41,760 nt of DNA from CALKHT01 sp964511575 (GTDB lineage: Bacteria; Planctomycetota; Phycisphaerae; Phycisphaerales; Phycisphaeraceae): contig CAZEFM010000028.1 in the NCBI GenBank assembly GCA_964511575.1, positions 1 through 41,760 on the forward strand, read 5' to 3'. Numbering within the stretch: the first letter of the stretch is position 1; every line of letters starts with the position of its first letter. The notes beneath the pieces are model-generated. The model was given only the letters and a program-made list of their open reading frames with translations, made no database searches and was not told where the DNA came from. Of this stretch, positions 7,893 to 19,901 are shown in pieces. The translations under genes and the position numbers were made by a program.

Positions 7893-9566
7893 GTGTTTGG
7901 GAGGTTGGCCTTCCAGCGCCACCCTATGGAAGACCCTGGCGGGCAACCGTTCGGCCTTGCCCCGATCACTTTGGCCGATCAATCTTATTTCCAACCGGCG
8001 TTTGCCCGACTGGCGCAGCCGATCTCCGACTACTCCTTCACGAACACGTTCGTGTGGGGCGCGAGTCTGAAGGTTTACTGGCGGGTGGTGGCGGAGCATT
8101 TGTGCGTCTTTGCCAACGGCACGGGCGACCTGACGATGCTCATGCCGCCGATGGCGTTGCCCGGTGCGCGGGAGTCGAACCTGCGCGAAGCGCTGGAAGC
8201 ATCGCTGGCGATCATGGACGCGTACAACGATGTCCATGCCGACCGACAGCGCACGCGCATCGAGTATGTCTCGGATGAAATGCTCGAACGCATTCATGCG
8301 GTGACGGGCGGCGCGCTGACGCTCAGTGCCACGGCGATGGGCGGCGACTACGTCTACGATACGCAGCGCATGATCGATCTGGCGGGCGGCGCGCTCAAGA
8401 GCAAGCGGCACGCGCGGAGCCGGTTTCTGCGCCTGTGCGGTGATTGTCGAACGCAGCCGTTGGATGAGCAGCACGTGGCGGCGTGCGAGGCGCTGTTGGA
8501 ACAGTGGCAGCATCACGGCGACACCGCGCACGAGGGTGAAGTCACCTGCGACACGCAAATGGGCACCGATATTCTGCGCCACCGCGAAACGTTGGCGTGT
8601 CGGGCGGCCCTGCGCCACTTTCGACCGCTGGGGTTGCGCGGCATGGTGCTGATGACGGGCGATCAACTGATCGGGTTCACGCTGGGCGAGGCGCTCTCGG
8701 CGAACCAGGCATCGATTCTTTTTGAAAAGACCCACCCGGATTATGAAGGGGCGGCACAGTACATCTTCAGCGAGTTCTGTCGGCAGGTCTGGTCGACCAT
8801 GGGCGAGGTGAACGCGGGGGATGACTGGGGCGTGCCGAGCCTGCGGTTTACGAAGGCGAGTTATCGTCCGATGCGGATGTTGAGCAAGTACACGCTGACG
8901 CGTCAGCCGACGATCGTGGTGGCGGGGTTCGGGCCGAGCGATCTGCCCGAATCGAGCCCGCGGCACAGCGGCGAAGAGGTGGAGGTTGCGGCGGAGCCCA
9001 CCCCGCTGCGTGGCGGAACCGTGGTGGTGCGCGGAGCGACGATGGCGGATGTGGGGGCAATGCTGGAACTGGAAACGCTTTGTTTTGAGACGCCGGAGGA
9101 GATGTTCAATCGTCGGCAGCTTCGGTCGCTGATCGCCAACCCGCGGGCGACGGTGCATGTGCTGGAGGTGGATGGGCGCGTGATGGGTTGGACGGTGGGG
9201 TTGGTGCGGCAGCATCGGCGGTCACGGTCGGGGCGGCTGTATGCGCTGGCGGTGCACCCGGCGATGCGCGGCAGGCGGTATGGCGCGACGCTGGCGCAGG
9301 CGTGCATCACGGCGCTTGAGCAGCGGGACATCAGCAATCTTTATCTGGAGGTGCGGGCCGACAACCGCGCCGCCATCCGCCTCTACACGCGCCTGGGGTT
9401 TGTGTGGAAGCGGGCGCTGCCGGGATACTACGGTGAGCAGTGCGATGGTTGGCGTATGTGGCGGGGGGGCGGTGTGACGGGGCGGCGGCGTGAAAGGAGA
9501 CAGGGACGGAGGCACAGGGAGGCTGAGCCGAAGAGGGCACCGAGGCACGAAGAGATTGCGCACTGA
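7893..9566 (+). CDS. DUF2156 domain fused to GNAT acetyltransferase
   Basis: The 557-residue product has two acyltransferase-fold modules. Residues ~15-340 match the DUF2156 family (FGLAPITLADQSYFQPAF, ISDYSFTNTFVW, GVPSLRFTKASYRPMRML near its end). This is the fold of the MprF catalytic domain, which moves an amino-acyl group from tRNA to a lipid. Residues ~375-525 are a RimI-like GNAT domain with the acetyl-CoA loop VHPAMRGRRYGATLA and the NRAAIRLYTRLGF signature. The start may be GTG 7893 (GGAG eight bases upstream) or ATG 7926. The last ~30 residues are Arg-rich (GRRRERRQGRRHREAEPKR) and are encoded by DNA resembling the intergenic repeats. That tail is probably not part of either domain. 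Substrates are unknown. Confidence 0.85.
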   Translation: MFGRLAFQRHPMEDPGGQPFGLAPITLADQSYFQPAFARLAQPISDYSFTNTFVWGASLKVYWRVVAEHLCVFANGTGDLTMLMPPMALPGARESNLREALEASLAIMDAYNDVHADRQRTRIEYVSDEMLERIHAVTGGALTLSATAMGGDYVYDTQRMIDLAGGALKSKRHARSRFLRLCGDCRTQPLDEQHVAACEALLEQWQHHGDTAHEGEVTCDTQMGTDILRHRETLACRAALRHFRPLGLRGMVLMTGDQLIGFTLGEALSANQASILFEKTHPDYEGAAQYIFSEFCRQVWSTMGEVNAGDDWGVPSLRFTKASYRPMRMLSKYTLTRQPTIVVAGFGPSDLPESSPRHSGEEVEVAAEPTPLRGGTVVVRGATMADVGAMLELETLCFETPEEMFNRRQLRSLIANPRATVHVLEVDGRVMGWTVGLVRQHRRSRSGRLYALAVHPAMRGRRYGATLAQACITALEQRDISNLYLEVRADNRAAIRLYTRLGFVWKRALPGYYGEQCDGWRMWRGGGVTGRRRERRQGRRHREAEPKRAPRHEEIAH

Positions 9567-9569
9567 ATC

Positions 9570-9652
9570 GCATTAGCGCCCATCAGCGTTAATCAGCGGT
9601 GCGCCTTCATGCCTTCCTTCGTGTCGATCCGTGTTCATCTGTGGCTGAAACC
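9570..9652. repeat. Two dispersed-repeat words (GCGCCCATC... and ATCCGTGTT...)
   Basis: The first part, ending near 9602, reads AGCGCCCATCAGCG then TTAATCAGCGGT and aligns with the right arm of the 2124-2203 element. The second part (9625-9652) contains ATCCGTGTTCATCTGTGGCT and aligns with 40451-40478. The stretch fills the entire gap between the two convergent genes. Confidence 0.6.
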
Positions 9653-11119
9653 TTAAATCAACTCCGCGATGGGGTCCGCGCCTTCGACGCCGACGAGTTT
9701 CTGGTCCAGGCCGCCGTAGAAGTAGCTGAGGCTGTTGGGGTCGAGGCCGAGCTGGTGAAGGATGGTGGCGTGGAGGTTGCGCACGTGCAGTCGCTTGGAG
9801 ACGGCTGAGGCGCCCAGTTCATCGGTTTCGCCGAGGCTGATGCCGCCCTTGATGCCGCCGCCCGCCATCCACATGGTGAAGCCGTAGCTGTTGTGGTCGC
9901 GTCCGGTGCCTTCGGCGTATTCGGCGGTGGGTTGTCGGCCGAACTCGCCACCCCAGACGACGAGCGTTTCGTCGAGCATGCCGCGCTGCTTCAGGTCGCG
10001 CAGCAGGCCGGCGATGGGTTTGTCGGTTCGGCCGGCGTGGTAGTTGTGGTTTTTGACCAGGTCGCCGTGCGCATCCCAGTTGCTGTCGTTGTGCGCGCCG
10101 CCGGCATAGAGCTGAACGAATCGCACGCCGCGTTCGACCAGTCGCCGCGCCAGAAGACACCGTCTGCCGAACTCATCGGTCTGCTTCTCGCCGATGCCGT
10201 ACATCGCCTGGACGTGTTGCGGTTCGCTGGCGATGTCGACGGCTTCGGGGGCGTGGCTCTGCATCTTGTACGCCAGTTCATAGCTGGCGATGCGTGCGGC
10301 AAGCTCGCTGTTGTCGGCATGGGCGATCTGGTGTTCCTCGTTGTAGTCGCGCAGTGTGTCGAGCAGGCGGCGCTGCATGTCATCGGTCATGCCGCGGGGT
10401 GGCTTCAGATCGAGGATCGGTTCACCAGCCGAGCGAAGGATGACCCCCTGATAGGTGGCGGGCATGTATCCGCTGGACCAGTTCTTTGCGCCGCTGATGG
10501 GGCCGCCCGTCGGGTCGAGCATGACGACGAAGCCGGGCAGGTTTTCGTTGACCGTGCCCAGCCCGTAGTTCACCCACGAGCCGAGCGCGGGATGGCCCGA
10601 AAGGATGCGGCCGCAGTTCATCATGAGCATGGCCGAGCCGTGGATCGGTGAATCAGCCGTCATGCTGTGGATGAACGCGATGTCGTCGACGCACTGGCCC
10701 ACATGGGGGAAGAGGTCGCTCACGTACTTGCCGCACTGGCCGTACTGCTTGAACTTCCACTTGGGGCCGACGACGCGGCCTTCGTTCTTGCGTCCGCCGC
10801 GACCGAACGTTTTCACGGGAATCGTCTTGCCGTCCAGCGGATAAAGTTTGGGCTTGTAGTCGAACGTGTCGACGTGGCTCGGCCCGCCATACATGAACAG
10901 GAAGATGACGCTCTTGGCCTTGGGTGCAAGCTGGGCGGCCTTGGGCGCGAGGGGGTTGGTGTAGGGCGTCGCTGTCGCCGCCTGTGCTTTGGAGGTGAGG
11001 AACCCGTCGCGCGTGAGCAGATCGATCAGCCCCAGCCCGGTGAAACCCGCCCCCGCCTGCCAGAGAAACTCACGGCGGGTACGGTTGCAGAAGGTGTTCC
11101 GAGGTTTGTTACTGCTCAT
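9653..11119 (-). CDS. DUF1501 family (sulfatase-like) Tat-exported protein
   Basis: This 488-residue protein opens with a twin-arginine signal (TRREFLWQAGAGFTGLGLID, RR at 15-16), so it is exported folded. The body has DUF1501 landmarks: FMYGGPSHVDTFDYKP, the GRGGRKNEGRVVGP region, GVRFVQLYAGGAHNDSNWDAH, and LVVWGGEFGR followed by HNSYGF. DUF1501 belongs to the alkaline phosphatase/sulfatase superfold. Family members have no assayed function that I know of. AAAGGAG seven bases before the ATG confirms the start. It is downstream of, and probably cotranscribed with, the PSCyt1/DUF1549/DUF1553 gene, its usual planctomycete partner, although a 210-base repeat-bearing gap separates them. Confidence 0.93.
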   Translation of the reverse strand: MSSNKPRNTFCNRTRREFLWQAGAGFTGLGLIDLLTRDGFLTSKAQAATATPYTNPLAPKAAQLAPKAKSVIFLFMYGGPSHVDTFDYKPKLYPLDGKTIPVKTFGRGGRKNEGRVVGPKWKFKQYGQCGKYVSDLFPHVGQCVDDIAFIHSMTADSPIHGSAMLMMNCGRILSGHPALGSWVNYGLGTVNENLPGFVVMLDPTGGPISGAKNWSSGYMPATYQGVILRSAGEPILDLKPPRGMTDDMQRRLLDTLRDYNEEHQIAHADNSELAARIASYELAYKMQSHAPEAVDIASEPQHVQAMYGIGEKQTDEFGRRCLLARRLVERGVRFVQLYAGGAHNDSNWDAHGDLVKNHNYHAGRTDKPIAGLLRDLKQRGMLDETLVVWGGEFGRQPTAEYAEGTGRDHNSYGFTMWMAGGGIKGGISLGETDELGASAVSKRLHVRNLHATILHQLGLDPNSLSYFYGGLDQKLVGVEGADPIAELI

Positions 11120-11170
11120 GACGAACTCCTTTTGCTTGAACCGCCCAAGCGCGAGGGGCGCTTGGTTTTG

Positions 11171-11309
11171 ACGCCAAGGCGCGAAGATGCCAGCAGACCA
11201 GAAGGAAGGAGGGGGTTTTGATCAGGCACGTTCATTGATTTTCCGATCGCTACCACATCATCACTCATTCATTCCTTCTTGGTTTCTTAGCTCCTTTGCT
11301 CCTTGGCGT
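11171..11309. repeat. Imperfect inverted repeat, ACGCCAAGG-word family
   Basis: The left arm (11171-11210) begins ACGCCAAGGCGCGAAG and ends near AGAAGGAAGG. The right arm (11270-11309), reverse complemented, begins ACGCCAAGGAGCAAAG and continues to ACCAAGAAGGAATG. About 60 bases separate the arms. The element lies between the two genes of the PSCyt1-DUF1501 pair, so a transcript across both would fold into a long imperfect hairpin. Confidence 0.6.
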
Positions 11310-11329
11310 TCATTGTCTGGGCGGTTCCA

Positions 11330-14422
<3,093 letters not shown>

Positions 14423-14481
14423 GGACAACCCTCTTTCGTCCCTTTTCCTACCCCTGCGCGGCCGAACGCCTGTGAAACAAC

Positions 14482-14510
14482 TTGTTCTACATTTCAAACG
14501 AGAGTATAAA
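14482..14510 (+). promoter_or_regulatory. Predicted iclR promoter (overlaps the divergent one)
   Basis: TTGTTC (14482-14487) and TATAAA (14505-14510) are 17 bases apart. Transcription would begin near 14517 and give iclR a leader of about 110 bases. The -10 box overlaps the -10 of the leftward promoter. Confidence 0.65.
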
Positions 14511-14531
14511 TCAATCGGGTACATTGAACAA
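14503..14531 (-). promoter_or_regulatory. Predicted PSCyt1 promoter (overlaps the divergent one)
   Basis: On the minus strand, TTGTTC (14526-14531) and TATACT (14503-14508) are 17 bases apart. Transcription would begin near 14496, about 75 bases before the PSCyt1 ATG. Both promoters use an identical -35 hexamer and share the AGTATAAA core. Confidence 0.65.
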
Positions 14532-14546
14532 GACCGAACAGGTCAA
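14524..14546. promoter_or_regulatory. Interrupted palindrome, candidate IclR operator
   Basis: TTGAAC and its imperfect mirror GGTCAA bound a 23-base site covering the leftward -35 box and the start of the iclR leader. A nested GACC-N5-GGTC adds symmetry. Position suits autoregulation and control of PSCyt1, but half-site symmetry is only partial. Confidence 0.35.
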
Positions 14547-14627
14547 CGGCAGCGGGTTGGTCGATCGCCGGGAGTCCCGCCGATTGCCACCCATGGCCGA
14601 TCCATCCTTCATAACGCGACATAACCT

Positions 14628-15455
14628 ATGGCAAAAAGTCACCTTGCAACGCGTAACGGTTCGGCTGTGGCGTCCGCCACCGACCGGTACCATGTCCCCA
14701 ATCTTGAACGTGCGCTGGCGATTCTGGAGTACATGTCGGACCGGCCACGCGCCAGCGGCATCAGCGAGATCGCCGAAGCGCTGGCGTTTCCCAAGAACAG
14801 CGTCTTCCGTATTGTCTCCACCCTTCACGCCCATGGCTACCTCAATCGCGATGAACGCACGAAACATTACACGCTGGGCACCAAGCTCCTGACGATCGGC
14901 TACGCCGCGATCCAGGAAGGGCAGCTCGTCGAGCATGCCATGGACATCATGCGGCAGGTGCGCGACGAGACGAGCGAAACGGTGTGTGTGGGGATTCTCG
15001 ATACGCCGCAGGCGCAGGGGGTGGTGCTTGAATCGATCCCCACACCGTTGCAGGTGAAGGTGATTGTCGGTGTGGGCACGCGGTTTCCGTTGCACACCGC
15101 TGCGCCGGGCAAGGCGATTCTGTCGCGGTTGCCCGAACGTGAACGGCTGGCGATTGTGGGGCGGCTGAACATGACGCGGTTCACCGATTCGACGATCACC
15201 GATGAGGCGACGCTGTTGTCGGCCATCGAGGAAGCGGGGCGGGTCGGTTACGCCGTTGACAACTGCGAGCACGACCTTGGCATTCGCTGCGTCGGCGCGG
15301 CCGTGGTGAACCAGCGTGGCTACCCGGTGGGGGCGCTGTGGGTGACCGGGCCGAGCTATCGCTTCGGCGCGGATGCTTTCGAGCGCACGGGTGAGATCGT
15401 TCGGCTCGGCGCCGCGGCGATTTCGCAGCGCTACGGCGGGCCGGCGGAAGGGTAA
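14628..15455 (+). CDS. IclR family transcriptional regulator
   Basis: This 275-residue protein has an N-terminal winged helix-turn-helix (about 23-85: PNLERALAILEYMSDRPRAS, then SEIAEALAFPKNSVFRIVST) followed by a GAF-like effector domain. The effector domain includes HTAAPGKAILSRLPERER and the closing GALWVTGPSYRF. IclR proteins are dimers or tetramers that bind a small organic acid or aromatic ligand and act on neighbouring genes. It is divergent from the PSCyt1-DUF1501 pair with overlapping promoters, so I infer that it controls them. No ribosome binding site precedes ATG 14628, and no better in-frame start is seen. The ligand is unknown. Confidence 0.93.
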   Translation: MAKSHLATRNGSAVASATDRYHVPNLERALAILEYMSDRPRASGISEIAEALAFPKNSVFRIVSTLHAHGYLNRDERTKHYTLGTKLLTIGYAAIQEGQLVEHAMDIMRQVRDETSETVCVGILDTPQAQGVVLESIPTPLQVKVIVGVGTRFPLHTAAPGKAILSRLPERERLAIVGRLNMTRFTDSTITDEATLLSAIEEAGRVGYAVDNCEHDLGIRCVGAAVVNQRGYPVGALWVTGPSYRFGADAFERTGEIVRLGAAAISQRYGGPAEG

Positions 15456-15586
15456 TTGTCACCACCCGCGCGACGTTTCCCGTATTCAATGCAAAAAGGA
15501 ACAGGAGCGCGACGCACGTTGTACGCCGCGCCCCCGGTTCCACTCCCCCCCTCGACCCTGCCTTCTCCTCGCTCCTTTGTCCCTTG

Positions 15587-17008
15587 TCAGTTGGATGCCT
15601 GTGGGAAGGGGCGCGGCTGGGTGTCGGGCTCGGGCTGCGGTGCGTTGGGCGCGGCAGGCGCAGCGGGCGCTGCTTCATCGAGGTTGGCGATGTCCCGCTT
15701 GATGCGTGCATACGTGTCCGGCGCGAAGCCGATGTACACCTGACGCACCACGCCCTTGGCGTCGATCAGCACCGTCTGCGGAATCGACCGCACGTGGTAC
15801 TGCTGTCCCACCTGTCCCTGCGTATCGAGCAGGACGGGCAGGTCCAGTTCGTGCTGCTTGAGGAACTGCTGCACCTTGTCACGTTCCTCACGCAGGTTGA
15901 TGGCATAGATGTGCAGCGCTTCACCTTTTTCGCTGTGCAGGTTCTGCAGGTGCGGCATTGATTCGACGCAGGGCGGGCACCACGTCGCCCAAAAGTCCAA
16001 CAGCACCGGCTTGCCGCGCAGTTCGGAGAGCTTCACTTCCTTGTTGTCGAAGTCGCGGAGCGTGAAGTCCGGCGCCTGTTGGCCGACAAGGTTCAGCGCC
16101 TGCGGACCTTCCTCGACCACCTGAGCCATGTCGCGCGCGCCTTCGGGCGGCTTCCATGCGAAGTGTTCCCGTTCGAAGTTCACGCCTGATTCGACTTTGG
16201 TGTAGTCGATCTGGAACCGGGCAGCCCGCACATCCTCCGCGCCGCCCGCTTCGAGGCTCTCACGAATGTCGGTGGAGAGGCGACGAATGAGGTGCGTTTG
16301 CGGATCGATGTAGAGGTGCACGCGTGGTGTGCCGTCGCCGCCGTGCAGTTCGAGGACGTTGTAGGCTCGGCCGTCCACCTGCACATCGTCGATCTTGTTG
16401 ACTTCGACGCCGGCCGCGTTGATGTCGCGCAACGGGTCGCGTTGAATCGCCAGCAGCAGCGAGGGATTCTGCGACTGCAGCACCTGTGCGAGCGGTCGCG
16501 GCAACTGCTCGGCGATGGGGCGATCCTCTTCGATGGGTGACTGCAGGAAGGCGTTGTCGCTGCGGCTGTAGACGTAGTATTCCTCACCGGTGGAGCCGAC
16601 GAGAATCTGATCGTTGAAGTCGTGGCGGAACTGGTTGGGTGATTGGAACGATGCGGTGAAGTTCTGATCGGACTTCTGTTCCTGTCCGCCGATGTTCAGT
16701 TCGGTGGTGACGGTGCCGGCCAACTCCATGGTTTTGAGCTGGGAATAGGCATCGCGCATTTTTTCGAGCACCTGCCGTGCTTCGGGCGAGATGTTGGCCT
16801 GCTCCGCCTGTGCGTCGTCGGGTTGCGCCTGGGGTGGTTGCGCGGGTTGGGGTTGTTGCTGATCGGCGGGTTTGGGCGGTGTTTCGGGGGCCTGGGCCTG
16901 GTAACGCAGCACCGGGATCGGCACCACGGGCTTCAAGCCCTCGCCCATCGCGAACGCGGTGGTCGCGAGGATTGTCGTTGGGATCAACCATGAGTGGCGA
17001 GCTTTCAT
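15587..17008 (-). CDS. DUF2092-like domain fused to TlpA-type thioredoxin
   Basis: This 473-residue exported protein has a signal peptide (MKARHSWLIPTTILATTAFA). A low-complexity Pro/Gln stretch follows (QAQAPETPPKPADQQQPQPA). A DUF2092/LolA-like beta domain spans about 75-305 (METLAG-like MELAGTVTTELNIG, RHDFNDQILVGSTGEEYYVY, YIDPQTHLIRRLST). The C-terminal TlpA/ResA-like thioredoxin domain runs from about 308 to 450 with QAPDFTLRDFDNKEV, the redox motif WCPPC near 344-348, and the cis-proline strand SIPQTVLID. It is likely an envelope thiol-disulfide reductant coupled to a lipid- or lipoprotein-binding half. GAGAGGATTC before the ATG supports the start. A DUF2092-thioredoxin fusion of this kind is typical of planctomycetes. 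It is last in a probable operon with the SIMPL and PQQ genes. Confidence 0.88.
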   Translation of the reverse strand: MKARHSWLIPTTILATTAFAMGEGLKPVVPIPVLRYQAQAPETPPKPADQQQPQPAQPPQAQPDDAQAEQANISPEARQVLEKMRDAYSQLKTMELAGTVTTELNIGGQEQKSDQNFTASFQSPNQFRHDFNDQILVGSTGEEYYVYSRSDNAFLQSPIEEDRPIAEQLPRPLAQVLQSQNPSLLLAIQRDPLRDINAAGVEVNKIDDVQVDGRAYNVLELHGGDGTPRVHLYIDPQTHLIRRLSTDIRESLEAGGAEDVRAARFQIDYTKVESGVNFEREHFAWKPPEGARDMAQVVEEGPQALNLVGQQAPDFTLRDFDNKEVKLSELRGKPVLLDFWATWCPPCVESMPHLQNLHSEKGEALHIYAINLREERDKVQQFLKQHELDLPVLLDTQGQVGQQYHVRSIPQTVLIDAKGVVRQVYIGFAPDTYARIKRDIANLDEAAPAAPAAPNAPQPEPDTQPRPFPQASN

Positions 17009-17049
17009 GAATCCTCTCCCCGTCTGGAGTGATGGTCTGTCGCAGCACG

Positions 17050-17871
17050 TTACTGCGGCGCTTGGTCGGTACGAATGGGTGTGGGGGCGTCGCTGTCATC
17101 GGCGGCGTTGTCGTTCGCATCGGTGGTGACCGCGGTGGAGGCTTCCTCCAGGTGGTAGCGCAGCGTGACCACGGCTTCGATGGTCAACTCGCCCGGTTGC
17201 ACGGGGGTGGCGGTGTCCATCGCCATCGCTTCCATGCGTGCCATGCCCATGCGCACCGGCGTGATCGCACGCTCCGCTTCGCTCACTTCGGCCACCTGCC
17301 GCAACTGCACACCCAGCGCCGATGCCATCGCCTGCGCCTTGTCCTTCGCATTGCGCACGGCTGCCTGCAGCGCGCGTCGACGATGAACGGCATCGTCGCG
17401 AAGCTCGAAACTGATCGATTCCACCTGATTCGCACCCGCTTCAACGCCCGCATCGATCACGGGGCCCACCAGCGACAGGTCGTCCACCTCCACCCGCAGC
17501 GTGTTGGATGCGCGATACGCCACGATGCGCGGCTCGTGCGGCTCATCGCGGTTGGGTCGCGGCATGTCGTACACAGGCATCAGCGACAGGCCTGCCGTCT
17601 GAATGCGGCGTTCATCGACATCCAGTTCGCGCAGCGATGCGATGGCTTTGTGCATCACCTCGTTGATCGCCTGCTGTGCCGCGGCCGCTTCCTCCGATTG
17701 CGCCACCGCACCAAGACGAACGACCGCGCGATCGGGTTGTGCCGTCACAACCGCACGCCCCGACACGCTCAACGTCGATGACTTGGTGTCGTGTCGATCC
17801 TCACCCAGCAGCGATGCCGAGCAACTCAGCAGCAGGGCGATTGCAAGCATCATCGAGGTTCGCATCAACAT
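17050..17871 (-). CDS. SIMPL (DUF541) domain protein
   Basis: I place the start at ATG 17871 (MLMRTSMM), seven bases after AGGAG. The longer open frame to 17952 has no coding character. The 273-residue product begins with a hydrophobic segment ending LLLSC, a possible lipobox. The SIMPL domain follows: LSVSGRAVVTAQPDRAVVRL at its start, then QAINEVMHKAIASLRELDVD, RIQTAGLSLMPVYD and LQAAVRNAKDKAQAMASALG. SIMPL proteins are periplasmic or surface oligomers, some linked to oxidative stress resistance, with no known enzymatic activity. A poorly conserved acidic tail (ANDNAADDSDAP) closes it. The spacing to the TlpA fusion gene is 41 bases, so the two are probably cotranscribed. Confidence 0.88.
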   Translation of the reverse strand: MLMRTSMMLAIALLLSCSASLLGEDRHDTKSSTLSVSGRAVVTAQPDRAVVRLGAVAQSEEAAAAQQAINEVMHKAIASLRELDVDERRIQTAGLSLMPVYDMPRPNRDEPHEPRIVAYRASNTLRVEVDDLSLVGPVIDAGVEAGANQVESISFELRDDAVHRRRALQAAVRNAKDKAQAMASALGVQLRQVAEVSEAERAITPVRMGMARMEAMAMDTATPVQPGELTIEAVVTLRYHLEEASTAVTTDANDNAADDSDAPTPIRTDQAPQ

Positions 17872-17984
17872 CACACATCTCCTGTCGAGTCCCTCGTCAC
17901 GCGCGAGGGATGCGTGTGTCACGGAATTCGTTCGAAGTTCCGTGTCATGCACCGGGGTTTGATGTCACCATCAGCGCGGCGGGC

Positions 17985-19670
17985 TTACCGACGACTCAGC
18001 GCATCGTCGGGTTGTGGCGCATCGAGCCTCACCCGCAGCGGTGCGCGCCGCTGGGGTTCCTGCGGTGCGGGCGGTGCATCCACTTCGTGCGGCTGAGACT
18101 GACGCAAACGTCGCGGCAGGTTCGGTAAGGGCGGTTCGATCAAGCGCGGCTCCTGGGAGGCACGCATGTCCATGCGATAGGCGACCAGTCCGTTGGGCAT
18201 GCCCGCTTCGCTCAGGGGTGGAGGCGCTGCGCCACCGAAGAGCAGCGTGCCGGAGGCGACGGTGACGCCGGAGTTCACGCCGCCGTGCTGGTCGCTCGTC
18301 CAGATGGTGGTGCCGTTGCGTGCGTCGTAGGCCCGAACGGTGCCGTCGAGCGACGGGACGAAGTAGACATCGGATGCGAGGAAACCGGGCGTGTTGTATG
18401 CCGCCGGCTGCGCTCCGGGTCGCCGCCAGATGGCTTCACCCGTTGCCAGATCGAACGCCGCGACGTCCATGGGGTGCTGCGCGGGATTCTGCATCGGGAA
18501 GGAGTTGTTGCTCCAGAGGAACAGTTGCTGCTGTCCGATGGATCCGGCCGCGGTGATGCCGCCCGCTTCGCCCGCCATGCCCAGCCGTGCCGCGCCGATG
18601 GGCGAGCCGTCATCGCGGTTGTACACGTAATACGTGCCGTTCTTGTGTCCCGCGCCCACGGCATAGATGCGCTGGCCGTCGATCATCACTTCAAAAAGCT
18701 GGGGCGGTGCCTGGAACGCATCCTCCGCGCCCACCACCATCAACGGGTCATCCGGGTCGATCGCCTGGTGCGGTTCGATGGCATCGAACCAGCGCAGCGC
18801 GCCATCCCGCGCATCGATCGCGACGATGCTGTTCGCCAGCGGGCTTGTGCCTCCGCCGTACGTTCGACCCGTGGTGAAGTAGAGCACCTCGGCATCGTGG
18901 TCGAGGGCGAACCCGCCGCTCACACCGACACCCTGATTGGGCGCTTCAACGAGCACCTGCTCCCACGCGATCGAACCATCCGCCGCGTTGATGGCGACGA
19001 CGCGTCCCCGAAATTGCACTTCGTCGTTGTCGCGGTTGATGATGGGTTCAACGCTGGAGATGCCGATGTAGAGGAGCCCGCCATAGGCGAGAATGCCGCC
19101 GAGGTTGCCCGTCATCGGTTCGTCGGTGAAGCGCTGCTGCCAGAGCACTTCACCCGTGTGCTTGTCGATGGCGTAGGCGTTGCCCTCCACGCTTGCCTGG
19201 AAGAGCACATCACCCTGGATCGCGCCGGTGCCGACGAATCCGTGGATCGGCCAACCGACCTGTGGCGACATCTCCACCTGCGTGCTCCACAGCACATCGC
19301 CCGTGTTGATGTCCACCGCATACACCGTGCCGCCCCAGTCCGCGAAGTAGACGCGATCGCCCTCGGCGAGCGGCTGATGCGACACCGGGTACTGCGTCTG
19401 GATGAACCACGCCAGCCGAAGGTCGTCCACGTTGTCGCGGTTGATGAGCGATTGCAGGTCGGCGTGGCGATTTTGCAATCGTGTGGTCGCGTTGGTGAAA
19501 AGACGTTCGCTGATGTCGGTTTCCACCGGCCGGGGGATGCCGTACACATCGCGCAGTTCATCCTCACCGATATCGCTGCGAACCGTACGCTCCTGCGAGC
19601 AGCCGGCAAACGTCAGGACGGCGAGCACCATCAGCAGGGCGGTACGGCGGGGCGGGCACATCGTGGTCAT
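17985..19670 (-). CDS. PQQ-like beta-propeller lipoprotein
   Basis: The start at ATG 19670 (MTTMCPPRRTA) is supported by AAGGAG nine bases upstream. The longer frame to 19769 lacks support. In the 561-residue product a lipoprotein signal ends in FAGC, so the protein is membrane-anchored outside the cytoplasm. The propeller body repeats the PQQ blade pattern (YAVDINTGDVLWST, YAIDKHTGEVLWQQ, VAINAADGSIAWEQ, VAIDARDGALRWFD, AFDLATGEAIWRRP, RAYDARNGTTIWTS). The first blades resemble quinoprotein alcohol dehydrogenases, but I cannot confirm the calcium and PQQ ligands. A substrate-binding or assembly role is equally possible. The Pro/Arg-rich tail (RRAPLRVRLDAPQPDDA) is outside the propeller. Confidence 0.88.
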   Translation of the reverse strand: MTTMCPPRRTALLMVLAVLTFAGCSQERTVRSDIGEDELRDVYGIPRPVETDISERLFTNATTRLQNRHADLQSLINRDNVDDLRLAWFIQTQYPVSHQPLAEGDRVYFADWGGTVYAVDINTGDVLWSTQVEMSPQVGWPIHGFVGTGAIQGDVLFQASVEGNAYAIDKHTGEVLWQQRFTDEPMTGNLGGILAYGGLLYIGISSVEPIINRDNDEVQFRGRVVAINAADGSIAWEQVLVEAPNQGVGVSGGFALDHDAEVLYFTTGRTYGGGTSPLANSIVAIDARDGALRWFDAIEPHQAIDPDDPLMVVGAEDAFQAPPQLFEVMIDGQRIYAVGAGHKNGTYYVYNRDDGSPIGAARLGMAGEAGGITAAGSIGQQQLFLWSNNSFPMQNPAQHPMDVAAFDLATGEAIWRRPGAQPAAYNTPGFLASDVYFVPSLDGTVRAYDARNGTTIWTSDQHGGVNSGVTVASGTLLFGGAAPPPLSEAGMPNGLVAYRMDMRASQEPRLIEPPLPNLPRRLRQSQPHEVDAPPAPQEPQRRAPLRVRLDAPQPDDALSRR

Positions 19671-19901
19671 GGGACACACTCCTTCATGGGCGGTCGCATC
19701 GGGCGGGCCCGTGGCGACGCTTGGCGACCGATGCCGCGATCGAGTGCGGCTCGCTGGAGTGTGATGCAAGACGCTTGCCGCGCCGTGTCGCGTGCTCCCC
19801 GAACTGGTGAAAACACAGTGGATTACGGGGATGTGCGTGCCGATGCGCCGGGGAGCTTACCGCCTCGCGCCTCAGGAAGACCGCAGCGGTTGAATGGGTG
19901 C

